DNA from: JBHGBB01 sp041946755
GTDB taxonomy: Bacteria; UBP4; UBA4092; JAOAEQ01
Assembly: GCA_041946755.1 (NCBI GenBank)
Contig: JBHGBB010000002.1
Span: 1 to 52,234 of the forward strand
Reading direction: 5' to 3'
Length of the DNA stretch: 52,234 nucleotides
A program made the position numbers and the translations under genes. Below, piece by piece: positions 8,896-18,298 of the stretch; position 1 is the stretch's first letter, and every line of letters begins with the position of its first letter. Below the pieces are notes generated by a model. It saw only the letters and a list, made by a program, of their open reading frames with translations. It did not search any database and was not told the DNA's origin.

Positions 8896-10941
8896 TTAAA
8901 ACAGTTCCTGCCATAATCGGGGTTCAACAGCAGTTGGCCCTAGAGTATATTCCCAGACACCAAAACGATTACCTAAGTATAAAATAGGAAAATCATTATT
9001 ATATTTATTGTTATATAATGTAAGTGTATAGTTATAATTGTAACCTAATCCCTGTAAATCTTGATTCATTTCATACCAAGAAATACCACCATCTGTACTT
9101 TTACAAACCCCATTATCAAATGTAATAATATAAATATTTAAATAATTATCAGGATCTATAATCATGAAAAAAACTGAGCAATACATATCTAATCCTTCTG
9201 TAAGGCGAATCCATGTTATTCCCCCATCGCTACTTCTGCAAACTCCACTATACGGGCCTGTACTCACTGAACCAGCATAAAGGTAAGAATTAATAGTATC
9301 GATTGCTAAACAGTAAACCTGATTATCGGACAATCCAGTCGTACACCAAGTTAAACCTGCATCAATACTTTTATATAATCCACTCCAAAGTGTACCGACA
9401 TATATAGTTTCTGGAGATTCTGGATTAATCACCAACGAGGTGATATTGTATAATTTATTGGTAGTTGAAGCAGCATACCAGTTATTCCCCGCATCGATAC
9501 TTTTATATACCCCTTCACCGGTCCCCGCATAAATAATATTTGAATTTGATGGATCTATTGCCATGGTGTTAATACCCACCTCCCCCATACCAGTAGTAAT
9601 TTCAGTCCAAAATATTCCATAATCTGAGCTTTTAAATAAGCCACGGTTTGTCCCAACATAATATATAGCTGGATTCGTTTGATCAGTAATGATTGAATAT
9701 ATACATCGGCTTTCCATACCTTGCGATATCATACTCCAAGTGGTACCTTCATTGATGGTCTTGAATAAACCATATCCCGTACCAGCATATATTGTTTTTG
9801 TACTTTGTTCTGAAACTGATATGGCTCTAACCTGATAAGGTTGAATATTATTAAACGACCATTGCCATGTTGTTCCAGCATCATAGCTTTTATATATACC
9901 ATCTATCGTACTTCTTAATCCACAATAGAATATCTCTGGATTGGTTGAATCAATTGTGAGTGAATGTTCAAAGGTTCTGAATCCGGTAGCAATCGATACC
10001 CATGTTAAACCACCATTGGTGCTCATATATAATCCATCAGAAGAACTAATCGAAACGCTTGCACCATATGCACCAGCATAAAGTATAAGTGGATTTTGAG
10101 GATGTATAGCCAAGCAACTTATATACATCTCTCCCATACCTGTTGTACATTGGAGCCATGTGCTTCCACCATCCATACTACGATATACTCCTTTGCCTAA
10201 TGTACCAGCGTATAAAATATTATGATGGATAGGATCAATTGCAATATCAAAAACTTCTATAGCACCTAATCCAGTAGTAATGGCATTCCAAGTTGTTCCA
10301 GCATCAATACTTTTATTTATTCCATTAACGTAACCGGATGCTGCATAGAGGATATTTGAATCTGTTGAATCAATGATTAATTTATTGACCCACCCGCCTA
10401 TATTACCTACCGATCTCCATGTCATACCTTCATTAGTACTTTTATATATATCTCCCAAATCTCCTCCTGCATAAACCGTTTGCGAATTGTTGGGATCAAT
10501 AACCACTGAATAAATTACCCAAGCATATCCTGTTCCAGACATTACTAAACTCCAGTGGGAACCTCCATCAGTGCTTTTATAAATTCCACCTTCGCCGTTG
10601 TAATCGTGCTCTCCAAATCCTGCATAGAGAATTTGTGGATTAGAGGGATCAATTGCTAAAGAATAATTATATGAGTAATGACTGCTACAGTTTGACCAAA
10701 TTGTGCCACTATCATAACTTTTATAAACTCCACTATAATAACCAATGCTATAAACAATCTTTGGATTAGTTGGATGGATGGTTATGTTGTAAATATAATC
10801 TGACAACGGAGCAATTCCAATTGGTCCTATCTGTGTCCAACATCTATCTCCGGCAAAAACAGAAACAGCTAACACAATAAATAATGGCATTGATAATAGT
10901 AAAACCTTTTTGTAATAATATTTGATATTGATTTTATGCAT
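8896..10941 (-). CDS. exported BNR/Asp-box beta-propeller protein
   Basis: 681 residues with a signal peptide (hydrophobic KVLLLSMPLFIVLAVSVFA, about 12-30). Thirteen copies of a roughly 50-residue repeat follow, each containing an Asp-box of the form GIYKSTDGGxTW and a DPxNPxIxYAG strand. That number fits two seven-bladed propellers (the last blade being GVWEYTLG). Related sortilin/Vps10-like and xyloglucanase propellers bind or cleave polysaccharides, but no catalytic acids can be assigned here. The last residues, TAVEPRLWQELF, lie after the final blade and resemble the tails of two other exported proteins in this window. A good Shine-Dalgarno (AGGGAGG) precedes the ATG, and TATAAT lies on the minus strand at 10973-10978. 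Confidence 0.85.
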   Translation of the reverse strand: MHKINIKYYYKKVLLLSMPLFIVLAVSVFAGDRCWTQIGPIGIAPLSDYIYNITIHPTNPKIVYSIGYYSGVYKSYDSGTIWSNCSSHYSYNYSLAIDPSNPQILYAGFGEHDYNGEGGIYKSTDGGSHWSLVMSGTGYAWVIYSVVIDPNNSQTVYAGGDLGDIYKSTNEGMTWRSVGNIGGWVNKLIIDSTDSNILYAASGYVNGINKSIDAGTTWNAITTGLGAIEVFDIAIDPIHHNILYAGTLGKGVYRSMDGGSTWLQCTTGMGEMYISCLAIHPQNPLILYAGAYGASVSISSSDGLYMSTNGGLTWVSIATGFRTFEHSLTIDSTNPEIFYCGLRSTIDGIYKSYDAGTTWQWSFNNIQPYQVRAISVSEQSTKTIYAGTGYGLFKTINEGTTWSMISQGMESRCIYSIITDQTNPAIYYVGTNRGLFKSSDYGIFWTEITTGMGEVGINTMAIDPSNSNIIYAGTGEGVYKSIDAGNNWYAASTTNKLYNITSLVINPESPETIYVGTLWSGLYKSIDAGLTWCTTGLSDNQVYCLAIDTINSYLYAGSVSTGPYSGVCRSSDGGITWIRLTEGLDMYCSVFFMIIDPDNYLNIYIITFDNGVCKSTDGGISWYEMNQDLQGLGYNYNYTLTLYNNKYNNDFPILYLGNRFGVWEYTLGPTAVEPRLWQELF

Positions 10942-11349
10942 AAAAACCTCCCTAACACTTTACTCTTTTCCTATTATAATAGACACACGAAAAAGGCAAA
11001 ATATTACATAATATTATGCTTAATTCAGTAATCGCAATAAAATCAATATTATATAAGGCTATTTTATTAATCTTTCTGTTGAATGCTATCTATTCACCCA
11101 AATTAACTATGCGGTGCGTTATTTAGCAATTTATGCCGAATTTAGATTAAACTGATTTGGGAGTGGAATCGAGCGTGAAAATTTCACGCTCGATTGCAAT
11201 CCGAAACCGATTTTGGGCATAAATAGTTATCTTTCTTAGAGTTATCCGATTTCAAGGTGGTTTTGGGTTATAAGTCTTCAATTTCTATTCTTTTATGTTT
11301 TCTGATATGATATATGATTAAGTCAAGCCTTATTTAATTTGGATCTCTC
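10942..11349. other. non-coding gap between divergent genes
   Basis: About 400 bases, AT-rich, between the divergent BNR and methyltransferase genes. I see a minus-strand TATAAT at 10973-10978 about 30 bases before the BNR ATG, with no convincing -35 box, and one strong hairpin at 11168-11194. No open frame or RNA gene is evident. Confidence 0.5.
11158..11202. repeat. isolated REP-like hairpin with GGATTGC head
   Basis: Bases 11168-11194 form a perfect 13-bp stem with a single unpaired A (left arm ATCGAGCGTGAAA). On the minus strand the hairpin is preceded by GGATTGCA, and on the plus strand by GGGAGTGGA. The GGATTGC/GGAGTG heads match those beside the REP hairpins around the RAYT gene at 30 kb, so this is probably a remote member of the same mobilised class. 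Confidence 0.55.
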
Positions 11350-12054
11350 ATGTTATTCGATTATACCAGACGCACGGCTATCGATGACCGATACCGTACC
11401 CGGCAGGAAGACCAGCGCATCGGTTGGAACGACGATTATCAATCCAGAATCGATCGGATTCAACAGATTCTGGAGTTATATCCGATCCCATCAAATAGCC
11501 GGGTACTGGAACTCGGCTGCGGTGCGGGTAATATCGCATTATACCTAGCAGGACAAGGGTATCAGGCATATGGAATCGATTTAAGTGTAGCGGCTATCTC
11601 TTGGGCCGAAGAGAAAAAGCAAGAATTAAATGTATCGACTACCTTCTCGGTAGGTAATGTCGTTGAATTAACTGAATATACCAACGAATCTTTCGACCTC
11701 ATAGTTGATGGGGACTGTCTCTGGATGATAATCGGTGCTGACCGGAAAGAATGTTTGGCTAATATCCATCGCATTCTGAAACCGGATGGGCTCCTGATCG
11801 CCAATGCGAAATTAATGAATGAAGAGATACAAACCCGATATTATATCAATCCGGATAATATTTTCGACCCGAAATTGCAGTGTTTAACGCAAGAAGGTAT
11901 CCCCTACTATTATTTATCCCGGGAGAAAGAGTTTATCACTGAACTTACCCAAACCGGATTTAAGGTACTGGAAACGAAACTGTTTCCTCCGAAACATAAC
12001 GAACATCCGCTGATCGTCGGCAGTTTATCCGCTGTTGTAAGGAAAAATATATAG
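11350..12054 (+). CDS. class I SAM-dependent methyltransferase
   Basis: 234 residues with a Rossmann methyltransferase core: motif I VLELGCGAGN (52-61), an acidic end of strand 2 (GIDLS), motif IV-like VDGDCLW and the post-motif HRILKPDGLL. The substrate is unknown. It is a paralogue of the methyltransferase at 38843-39613: both share an unusual V/I-x-DG-D/H-CL segment after strand 4, followed by an I.R.LKP-G block. A downstream SGNH hydrolase gene starts 65 bases later in the same direction. A small-molecule or natural-product type methyltransferase is as likely as any macromolecular one. Confidence 0.82.
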   Translation: MLFDYTRRTAIDDRYRTRQEDQRIGWNDDYQSRIDRIQQILELYPIPSNSRVLELGCGAGNIALYLAGQGYQAYGIDLSVAAISWAEEKKQELNVSTTFSVGNVVELTEYTNESFDLIVDGDCLWMIIGADRKECLANIHRILKPDGLLIANAKLMNEEIQTRYYINPDNIFDPKLQCLTQEGIPYYYLSREKEFITELTQTGFKVLETKLFPPKHNEHPLIVGSLSAVVRKNI

Positions 12055-12077
12055 CTACAAAGACGCATGGTTTTAAT

Positions 12078-12100
12078 CTTAGCGACCTTTGCGGCTAGCT
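12078..12100 (+). repeat. short copy of dispersed TTTGCGGCTAGC-type repeat
   Basis: The gap before the SGNH gene holds cttagcgacctttgcggctagc, a degenerate copy of the CTCTGCG word repeat also seen at 20.6-20.8, 27.3, 28.1 and 44.8 kb. Confidence 0.45.
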
Positions 12101-12119
12101 TTAATAGAGGAGTTTAATT

Positions 12120-12734
12120 ATGGCACTGATTTTGTTCCAAGGAGATAGTATTACTGACGCTGGAAGGGATCGGAATCAATCCGAGTCGTTAGGATTCGGA
12201 TATGCGCTCTTTACTGCCAGCTGGTTTCAAGCGCAGCATCCGGAGAAACCGGTTACTTTCCTCAACCGGGGAATTAGCGGTGACCGAATCAGGGATTTAC
12301 AAGCCCGATGGACCAAAGACTGTCTGGAATTGAAACCGGATATTGTCTCGATCCTTATCGGAATCAATGATACCTGGCGAAGATATGACCAGAACGACCC
12401 GACTACCACGGAACAGTATGAAGCTGGATATCGGGATATCATAACCAAAACCCTGAAGTTGGGCACAAAGCTTATTTTATGCGAACCGTTTGTACTTCAT
12501 ATCTCTGAAGAGCGGATTCGGTATCGAGAAGATTTAAATCCAAAAATAGCTGTGGTTAATAAGCTTGCAATAGAATATCAAACAATCCTGATTCCATTAG
12601 ATAAAATATTCCAAGAGGTTTCAAGGATTCGCCCACCATCGTTCTGGGCAGCTGATGGCGTTCATCCGACACCGGCAGGTCATGCATTAATCGCGCAGCA
12701 TTGGCTGAAAGCAGTTAGCGAATTATTAGCATAA
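12120..12734 (+). CDS. SGNH/GDSL hydrolase
   Basis: 204 residues containing all four SGNH blocks: GDS with nucleophile Ser10, block II Gly54 (GISGDR), block III Asn83 (IGIND) and block V Asp179/His182 (DGVHPT). No signal peptide is present, so it is probably cytoplasmic. Enzymes of this type are esterases or acetylhydrolases acting on acetylated sugars (including acetyl-xylan or rhamnogalacturonan oligomers) or lipids. Length and motif order match compact single-domain sugar esterases. An AGAGGAG ribosome-binding site lies upstream. It probably forms a transcript with the preceding methyltransferase. Confidence 0.9.
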   Translation: MALILFQGDSITDAGRDRNQSESLGFGYALFTASWFQAQHPEKPVTFLNRGISGDRIRDLQARWTKDCLELKPDIVSILIGINDTWRRYDQNDPTTTEQYEAGYRDIITKTLKLGTKLILCEPFVLHISEERIRYREDLNPKIAVVNKLAIEYQTILIPLDKIFQEVSRIRPPSFWAADGVHPTPAGHALIAQHWLKAVSELLA

Positions 12735-12748
12735 CTAGTCGGTTTGAC

Positions 12749-12777
12749 TTGACTAAAGACTTATTTAGCTGGATAAT
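12749..12777 (+). promoter_or_regulatory. sigma-70-like promoter for the 12820 gene
   Basis: TTGACT (12749-12754), 17-base spacer, GATAAT (12772-12777). The start codon lies 43 bases further on, at 12820, with GGGAG upstream of it. Confidence 0.5.
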
Positions 12778-12819
12778 AAATCATCGGTCAATTTAATATA
12801 CATTCATAGGGAGCACCCG

Positions 12820-13380
12820 ATGTCAAACGAAATAACCCATCAACTCATTCGTGACCTATCGTTCGATATAACGTTCTTTTCGATTTTAATCTGGTCAGGT
12901 ATCTTTCGTATTAAACTCTATTTAAAAAGCAGGTTAAACGGATATCTCTTATCCGGCATCGGATTTATGGTTATCGCACCTTATCCGCTACTTCAAACCT
13001 TCCAGGTTTTGGATAATCTCTATTATTATATCGCTTGGTTGGTAGGCTTAAGTTTATTTATTTTCGGTGCGGTTTTATTATCTACCAAAGAAAATGGAGG
13101 GTATAAATTCATTCAGGAGCATATGACCTATAATGGTTGGTATCACAAAGTTGATATTGCTAAACAAGATTTGCAAGGATATCCACCTACAAAAACCAGA
13201 ATAGAAGGAATCCAGAATGGAATTCTCCTATTTTTGATACCATTAGGTATACTTATGTTACAAGGAGTTTCTTATTATATATATAAAGATTGGGCATTAG
13301 CCCTAATCCCCTATTTAATTTATTTTACTTTAATACCGGTTATATATCTTATATTCACCAATCGATATTTAAAAACGTAG
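12820..13380 (+). CDS. membrane protein of unknown function, about five TM segments
   Basis: 186 residues; family not recognised. Hydrophobic segments are seen at roughly residues 12-32, 42-60, 66-90, 130-150 and 155-180, separated by a central hydrophilic loop of about 40 residues (KENGGYKFIQEHMTYNGWYH). A promoter-like sequence (12749-12777) and GGGAG Shine-Dalgarno lie upstream, and a strong terminator follows at 13411, so it looks like a single-gene unit. Confidence 0.7.
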   Translation: MSNEITHQLIRDLSFDITFFSILIWSGIFRIKLYLKSRLNGYLLSGIGFMVIAPYPLLQTFQVLDNLYYYIAWLVGLSLFIFGAVLLSTKENGGYKFIQEHMTYNGWYHKVDIAKQDLQGYPPTKTRIEGIQNGILLFLIPLGILMLQGVSYYIYKDWALALIPYLIYFTLIPVIYLIFTNRYLKT

Positions 13381-13410
13381 CCAGAATATTAATCTCTGAT
13401 CCAGAGAATA

Positions 13411-13440
13411 AAAAAAGCAGGCTTAAAGCCTGCTTTTTTT
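13411..13440. terminator. bidirectional rho-independent terminator
   Basis: The stem AGCAGGC/GCCTGCT closes a TTAAA loop and is flanked by an A-tract on the left and a T-tract on the right, so it can end transcription from both convergent neighbours: the membrane protein (+) and the sugar-binding protein (-). Confidence 0.85.
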
Positions 13441-13483
13441 ATTTAATATTTACACCTCGATTAAGACAAGGTATTTTTATCTT

Positions 13484-14482
13484 CTACTTTTTCTTCGATG
13501 TAGTTTTCGCATTCGGCTTCTCAACTGGTGCAATAGCAGGAGCAGTCAGCCATTCTCCACCTTTCTCGATATTTTCCGGAGTATATACCCGAGAATTTAG
13601 GGTTATCTCTTTAGGAATCTTATTCCCTTTCAATAACAAAATCGCATTATCAATCGCTTCTTTTCCACCGGTCGGATATTCGAAACAAGCCTGGATGATT
13701 CCTTGTTTGACATACGCCTGGCCTTCTTGCGCTAAGCCATCGATTCCAACGAAAATCATCCCTTTATCCCGGCCGGCAGCTTTTGCAGCCAAATAAGCGC
13801 CATGGGCGGCCGGATCGTTATGCCCATATACCAAATCGATTTTATCATATCGGGCTAATGCGGATTCCATCTCTTTCCGGGCATTCGGTTCCAGCCATTT
13901 CATATCAGCTTCAAAAACGACTTTGATCTGGCTCCCTTCGATACCTTTCAGAAACCCGCTATGCCGATCCTGACCGGGGGTACTGGTCATTAATCCTTTT
14001 AACTCGACCACATTCCCTTTCCCTTTAAGTTTTTTAGCAATCCATTTCCCGGCAGCTTCACCAATCTTTTTATTATCTGCACCGATAAAACTGGTATAAT
14101 CGTTACCGACTACCCGGCGGTCGAGGACAATTACCGGAATTCTTGCCTGATACGCCTTCTGGATCGGGGGAGTTAACGGTGCCGCCTCTTTTGGACTCAC
14201 AATCAGTAAATCTACTCCCTGATCGATAAACTCTTCGATATGCGCTCGTTGTTTTAAGGTATCATTTTGCGCATCTTTATAAATCACTTTAATCGAGTTA
14301 AGTTTATCTGCCGCGGTCTTGATATCGCTATTCATCTGGACTCGCCATGGTTCACCCAGATTACATTGGCTCATTCCGATAATCCAGGGATTAGCCGGAG
14401 TCCCTTTCCCTTTCGCCATCCCTGAAATCGGTAAGATTAGCACCATCGAAACCAGAATTAATGTCGTTATCCAGTATTTCAA
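13484..14482 (-). CDS. sugar ABC transporter periplasmic binding protein (RbsB/YtfQ-like)
   Basis: 332 residues with an N-terminal signal peptide (YWITTLILVSMVLILPISGMA). The Peripla_BP_4 layout is clear: IIGMSQCNLGEPWRVQM at the start, FIDQGVDLLIVSPKEA, IPVIVLDRRV, NVVELKG, a DR.SGF turn, VYGHNDPAAHGAYLAAKAAG and FVGIDG. The pattern resembles E. coli YtfQ (galactofuranose) as much as RbsB (ribose), so the ligand is probably a pentose or furanose sugar. The C-terminus ends in a Lys-rich tail (TTSKKK). It is the last gene of the minus-strand importer cluster, 56 bases downstream of a prepilin gene that intervenes between it and its permease. Confidence 0.9.
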   Translation of the reverse strand: MKYWITTLILVSMVLILPISGMAKGKGTPANPWIIGMSQCNLGEPWRVQMNSDIKTAADKLNSIKVIYKDAQNDTLKQRAHIEEFIDQGVDLLIVSPKEAAPLTPPIQKAYQARIPVIVLDRRVVGNDYTSFIGADNKKIGEAAGKWIAKKLKGKGNVVELKGLMTSTPGQDRHSGFLKGIEGSQIKVVFEADMKWLEPNARKEMESALARYDKIDLVYGHNDPAAHGAYLAAKAAGRDKGMIFVGIDGLAQEGQAYVKQGIIQACFEYPTGGKEAIDNAILLLKGNKIPKEITLNSRVYTPENIEKGGEWLTAPAIAPVEKPNAKTTSKKK

Positions 14483-14538
14483 TTGGTATTCCTCCTTTCA
14501 TCTACTATCTGATTCCCCAATTAACCATCTGGTTATTT

Positions 14539-15210
14539 TTAGGTCTGCCCTTGTCTACTGGTACGCCAGATATCGCCACCGCTAACGGTACCATTAGATG
14601 GATCATACGATCCTAAACTGCAATCTCCGTTCGGCGACCATGGGGACCGATCTAAATATGGCAACACTGAATATCCATCATAACTACTATCCCATTTGCC
14701 ATTCGGACCTCGGGAACACAGTGCCCATAATGACGCATGCCATACGAGACCGAATGGTCCGGGCCCTTCGGAACCCGGATGATATATTTCCGCATATGCT
14801 TTACAATCTTTATCCCAAGTGTAGAGGTAATATCCGATACCTTGCTCTGCGGCAGCGCCACCTAGTCCCACAAACCGGAAGGGGTCTTGCGGCATTGAAC
14901 TAATATAGGCAACTGGAGTGGTTAATACATCGAATCGATTTGATTCATAGGCATCGTCTCCAAAAACCCCATTCTGTTTATAGGTAGCAGTCGCTTGATA
15001 ATGAATCGGATAACTGGATTGATCCACACAATACGATTCGATTGCCGTAGCAAGCGTTTTAAATTCTGCTTTTAATTTCGATACTTTAGATCGCGTTTGA
15101 GCGGCAAGAAAGTTTGGAATCGCAATCGCTGCAAGAATAGCTATAATCGCAACAACAATCAATAACTCGATGAGCGTGAATCCTGTTTTTACATTATTTT
15201 TTATTGGCAT
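14539..15210 (-). CDS. type II secretion-type prepilin (pseudopilin)
   Basis: 223 residues. The N-terminus is a classic class III signal: a short basic leader, cleavage after Gly10 and GFTLIELLIVVAIIAILAAIAIPNF, with Glu5 of the mature protein (Glu15) present, then a long helix (RSKVSKLKAEFKTLATAIESY). The C-terminal part is a globular Gly/Asp/Trp-rich domain ending in a YDPSNGTVSGGDIWRTS-type segment common in prepilins of uncultured PVC/FCB-like bacteria. No secretion ATPase, prepilin peptidase or secretin is in the window. The gene is placed between the permease and binding protein genes of a sugar ABC importer, which is unusual. Confidence 0.88.
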   Translation of the reverse strand: MPIKNNVKTGFTLIELLIVVAIIAILAAIAIPNFLAAQTRSKVSKLKAEFKTLATAIESYCVDQSSYPIHYQATATYKQNGVFGDDAYESNRFDVLTTPVAYISSMPQDPFRFVGLGGAAAEQGIGYYLYTWDKDCKAYAEIYHPGSEGPGPFGLVWHASLWALCSRGPNGKWDSSYDGYSVLPYLDRSPWSPNGDCSLGSYDPSNGTVSGGDIWRTSRQGQT

Positions 15211-15336
15211 ATATTTTCACCTCCCTTCATATGAATTATAGATTGATGATTGATGATTGCGAATTAATATCTACTATAATATTTTATATCAGATTTTAGA
15301 CTTCATCATTTTTTTGTTCATAGATTGTAGTATTCC

Positions 15337-15356
15337 TCCGCCAAGGCTTCGGCGGA
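15337..15356. repeat. TCCGCC...GGCGGA hairpin
   Basis: Six-base arms TCCGCC and GGCGGA around AAGGCTTC. The same arms recur at 16616-16631, 47119-47137 and 48344-48358 with different loops, so they form a small family of intergenic hairpins. Confidence 0.55.
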
Positions 15357-15405
15357 TAAAATTGCTGACGGAGATTTGGCATTTGGATTTTGAAATTTGG
15401 TATTG

Positions 15406-16452
15406 TTACTTCTTCCTTCTCTGGAATAACACTGCCACGATAATAATCGTTCCGGTTAACATCAATCGGCTGGCTTCACCAACTGCATTGATACTTAATA
15501 TCTTCTCCAAATATCCGATAGTTAAAGTACCAAGCAGGGTTAAGAAAATACTACCCCGACCACCCATCAGACTCGTACCGCCGATAACGGCAATCGCGAT
15601 AGCCGTTAATTCATAGGAGGTACCGGCTTCCGGGTCACCTTGATATTCTTGCGCCGCCTGGCAAATCCCGGCTATTGCCGAAAACATACCGCTCATGCCA
15701 TAGGCGAACAGTTTAGTCATCGCGACGGGGACCCCGGATAATCGGGCAGCTTCTTCATTACCCCCGATAGCATAAATATATCTCCCGATGCGGAATTTGG
15801 CAAGTATAATCCATGAAATAATTAAACAAATGATAAAAATTAAGGTTACTACCGCTAAATTACCTTCTAGAATCCGGGAATCGATAACCTTAAATATCTG
15901 GGGGTCGGGTTTATAAATAAAGGTTCCATCCGGTAGCTGGACTGCAGTTGCAACCTTCTTACCGGCAGAAATATATTTCGCTAATCCCCGGGCGAATACC
16001 ATCATCGCTAAGGTCGCAATAAACGGCTGGATTTTGAATCGAGAGATGAAGCCACCGGAAGCAGCCCCGGATAATGCACCGACTGCCATACATACCGGAA
16101 TCGCTAGCCAGGGATTCCAATCCCGATAGATACTTAATATCGAAAAGAGGACTGCACTTAATCCGAGGACACTGCCGACCGATAAATCTATCCCCGCAGT
16201 AATAATCACCAGGGTCATCCCGCAGGCTAGAATGCCATATACCGACGACTGCCGCAGCATATCTCGATGAGTCGACCATTTGAAGAATGCACCATCGCCA
16301 TTAAAAATTATCCCTAAAATAAAGATGATCAGCAGGGATAGGATTACCCGGACTATCGGATATTGAAATATCTTTGAAAGAAAAGTAAGGGCTGCCTGCA
16401 CAATCCGATTTTTGAGTATTCGCGATATTAATGACGGCTTCTTTTTTAGCAT
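15406..16452 (-). CDS. sugar ABC transporter permease (RbsC/YtfT-like)
   Basis: 348 residues, hydrophobic, with the BPD_transp_2 pattern: SVYGILACGMTLVIITAGIDLSVGSVLGL, a glycine-rich inner segment (MAVGALSGAASGGFISRFKIQPFIATLAMM), the RGLAKYISAG segment, YAIGGNEEAARLSGVPV and AVIGGTSLMGGRGSIF. These match inner-membrane permeases that import ribose, galactofuranose or similar sugars. It lies between the dual ATPase gene (281 bases upstream, with repeats between) and the prepilin gene (195 bases downstream). A single permease gene implies a homodimer, unlike the YtfT/YjfF pair. Confidence 0.92.
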   Translation of the reverse strand: MLKKKPSLISRILKNRIVQAALTFLSKIFQYPIVRVILSLLIIFILGIIFNGDGAFFKWSTHRDMLRQSSVYGILACGMTLVIITAGIDLSVGSVLGLSAVLFSILSIYRDWNPWLAIPVCMAVGALSGAASGGFISRFKIQPFIATLAMMVFARGLAKYISAGKKVATAVQLPDGTFIYKPDPQIFKVIDSRILEGNLAVVTLIFIICLIISWIILAKFRIGRYIYAIGGNEEAARLSGVPVAMTKLFAYGMSGMFSAIAGICQAAQEYQGDPEAGTSYELTAIAIAVIGGTSLMGGRGSIFLTLLGTLTIGYLEKILSINAVGEASRLMLTGTIIIVAVLFQRRKK

Positions 16453-16548
16453 AGTTATTTAATTATTTAATAGGACGCAGATTTTATCTTCTTTCTGTTC
16501 TTGTTTCGATATTCGATATCCAAATTTGGTTTATAAACATCTTCGATC

Positions 16549-16631
16549 CAACTTTAGTTGAGGGTTAAGTAACTTTAGTTACTCTTAATAGCTAAAGCTA
16601 TTATACCCTCAGTTAATCCGCCGCGGCGGAT
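16549..16631. repeat. CTTTAG-hairpin element, copy 1
   Basis: Four hairpins in a row lie between the ATPase and permease genes: CAACT-TT-AGTTG (16549-16560), AGTAACT-TT-AGTTACT (16568-16583), TAATAGCT-AA-AGCTATTA (16586-16603) and ATCCGCCG/CGGCGGAT (16616-16631). GAGGG at 16560-16564 can pair with CCCTC at 16606-16610 to close a larger structure. Related copies lie at 20242-20340 and 23532-23600. This may act as an mRNA processing or attenuation element between importer genes. Confidence 0.6.
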
Positions 16632-16732
16632 GGGTAGAATAAATGATTTTCTAGTATATTTTTCTTTGTTTTATTATAGTTTTTCCTTTTGTTTCGGATT
16701 TCGATATTCGGATTTCGGATTTGCTTTACGTT

Positions 16733-18247
16733 CTATTCTCCCATCGCAGCATGCAATATTTTCTCTTGGGTAACTTCGTCCCGATTAAACCGGGCAGTAA
16801 CCTGCCCCCGATGGAGAACCAGTATTCGGTCGGATAACGCGATCAATTCCGGCATTTCGGAAGTTATCAAGATAATCGCATACCCTGATTCGGTCCATTG
16901 ATTCATTAACTTATATATTTCATATTTCGCACCGACATCTATCCCCCGGGTCGGTTCGTCTAATAATAACACTTTCGGCTTGGTTTCAATCCATTTCGAT
17001 AACGCTACTTTCTGCTGGTTACCCCCGGAGAGTTCCGCAACCGCAGTCGCGCTATTCGGAGATTTTATATCCAGTTCAGTCCGATATTTATCTCCCGCAG
17101 TTCGTTCCCACCGTTTTCTGAACCAATATCCGGGGGAATACTGCGGGATAGATGCCATAGTTACATTCTCAGCGATATTCATATCCAAGACTAACCCGGT
17201 AGTTTTCCGGTCGTTAGTTAACAAGGCTATCCCCAGATTAATCGAATGCCGGGGCGATTTTATTGAAATAGGCTCCCCATCTAGAAACAGAGTACCGGTA
17301 GGCAACGTTCCATAGCTGCCGAAAATACCGTTTAAGAGTTCACTAGCACCTGACCCCTGCAATCCAGCGATACCTAATATTTCCCCTTGATATACGGTAA
17401 AAGAGATATCATCGACGATCGGTCTTCTCCCTCGTTCATCGGGAATCGAAAAATGCTCGATCCGGAATCGCTCTTCTTTCCTGGTATCGTTCCGATATGG
17501 GAATTGGTCGCTGATTTCCCGGCCAACCATCCATTTAATCAACTCCTGCCGCGGTAACTCGGTTTTATTTGCGGTACCGACATACCGCCCATCTCTGAGA
17601 ACTGTTATCCGGTCAGCGATACGATATATCTCTTCCATTTTATGGGTGATATAGATTATTGAACATCCATGCTGTTTTAAGGTTTCGATAGTCGCAAATA
17701 ACCGTTCTACTTCCGGTTCGGTTAACGCGCTGGTCGGTTCGTCCATAACGATGATTTTCGCGGCGATGGATAAGGCTTTAGCAATTTCAATCATCTGCTG
17801 CATGGAAATCGGATACTCTTCAACCGGCTTTCGGATATCGAGTTCCAGCCCTAACCGATTTAAGATATCCTGCGCTTTGGATTTCTGCGATTTCCGGTCG
17901 ATAGAACCGAACCGGGTAATGGTTTCCCGGCCGAGGAAGATATTATCTGCGACTTGCATTGAAGGGACTAACGATAATTCCTGATAGATAGCGGTAATCC
18001 CATGTTCCGCTGCATCTTGGGGAGAAGAGAACCGGACCGGCTGACCGGATAATTCGATGGTGCCTTTATATTCGGTATGGACGCCGCAGAGGATTTTTAT
18101 CAGGGTACTTTTCCCAGCGCCATTCTCTCCGGCAAGAACATGGACTTCACCGGGATATAAATCGAACTGGACTTGGGATAATACTTCTGTTCGTCCAAAG
18201 GATTTACTGATATCCGTCATCCGGAGTAAGATAGGATTGGAGTTCAT
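16733..18247 (-). CDS. sugar ABC transporter dual ATP-binding protein (RbsA/MglA/YtfR-like)
   Basis: 504 residues, two tandem nucleotide-binding domains. The first has Walker A GENGAGKS (about 40-47), signature-like ISMQQ and Walker B IIVMDEPTSAL. The second has a degenerate Walker A (GLQGSGASE), signature LSGGNQQ and Walker B VLLLDEPTRGIDVGAK. This asymmetry is normal for the family, in which only one site hydrolyses fully. It energises the permease encoded downstream. The methyltransferase gene 51 bases upstream runs in the same direction. Between this gene and the permease gene lies a 280-base hairpin-rich spacer. Confidence 0.93.
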   Translation of the reverse strand: MNSNPILLRMTDISKSFGRTEVLSQVQFDLYPGEVHVLAGENGAGKSTLIKILCGVHTEYKGTIELSGQPVRFSSPQDAAEHGITAIYQELSLVPSMQVADNIFLGRETITRFGSIDRKSQKSKAQDILNRLGLELDIRKPVEEYPISMQQMIEIAKALSIAAKIIVMDEPTSALTEPEVERLFATIETLKQHGCSIIYITHKMEEIYRIADRITVLRDGRYVGTANKTELPRQELIKWMVGREISDQFPYRNDTRKEERFRIEHFSIPDERGRRPIVDDISFTVYQGEILGIAGLQGSGASELLNGIFGSYGTLPTGTLFLDGEPISIKSPRHSINLGIALLTNDRKTTGLVLDMNIAENVTMASIPQYSPGYWFRKRWERTAGDKYRTELDIKSPNSATAVAELSGGNQQKVALSKWIETKPKVLLLDEPTRGIDVGAKYEIYKLMNQWTESGYAIILITSEMPELIALSDRILVLHRGQVTARFNRDEVTQEKILHAAMGE

Positions 18248-18298
18248 TTTCTGGTACTGAATTACATCTATTATATAACAACTGACTGGAATATGACG

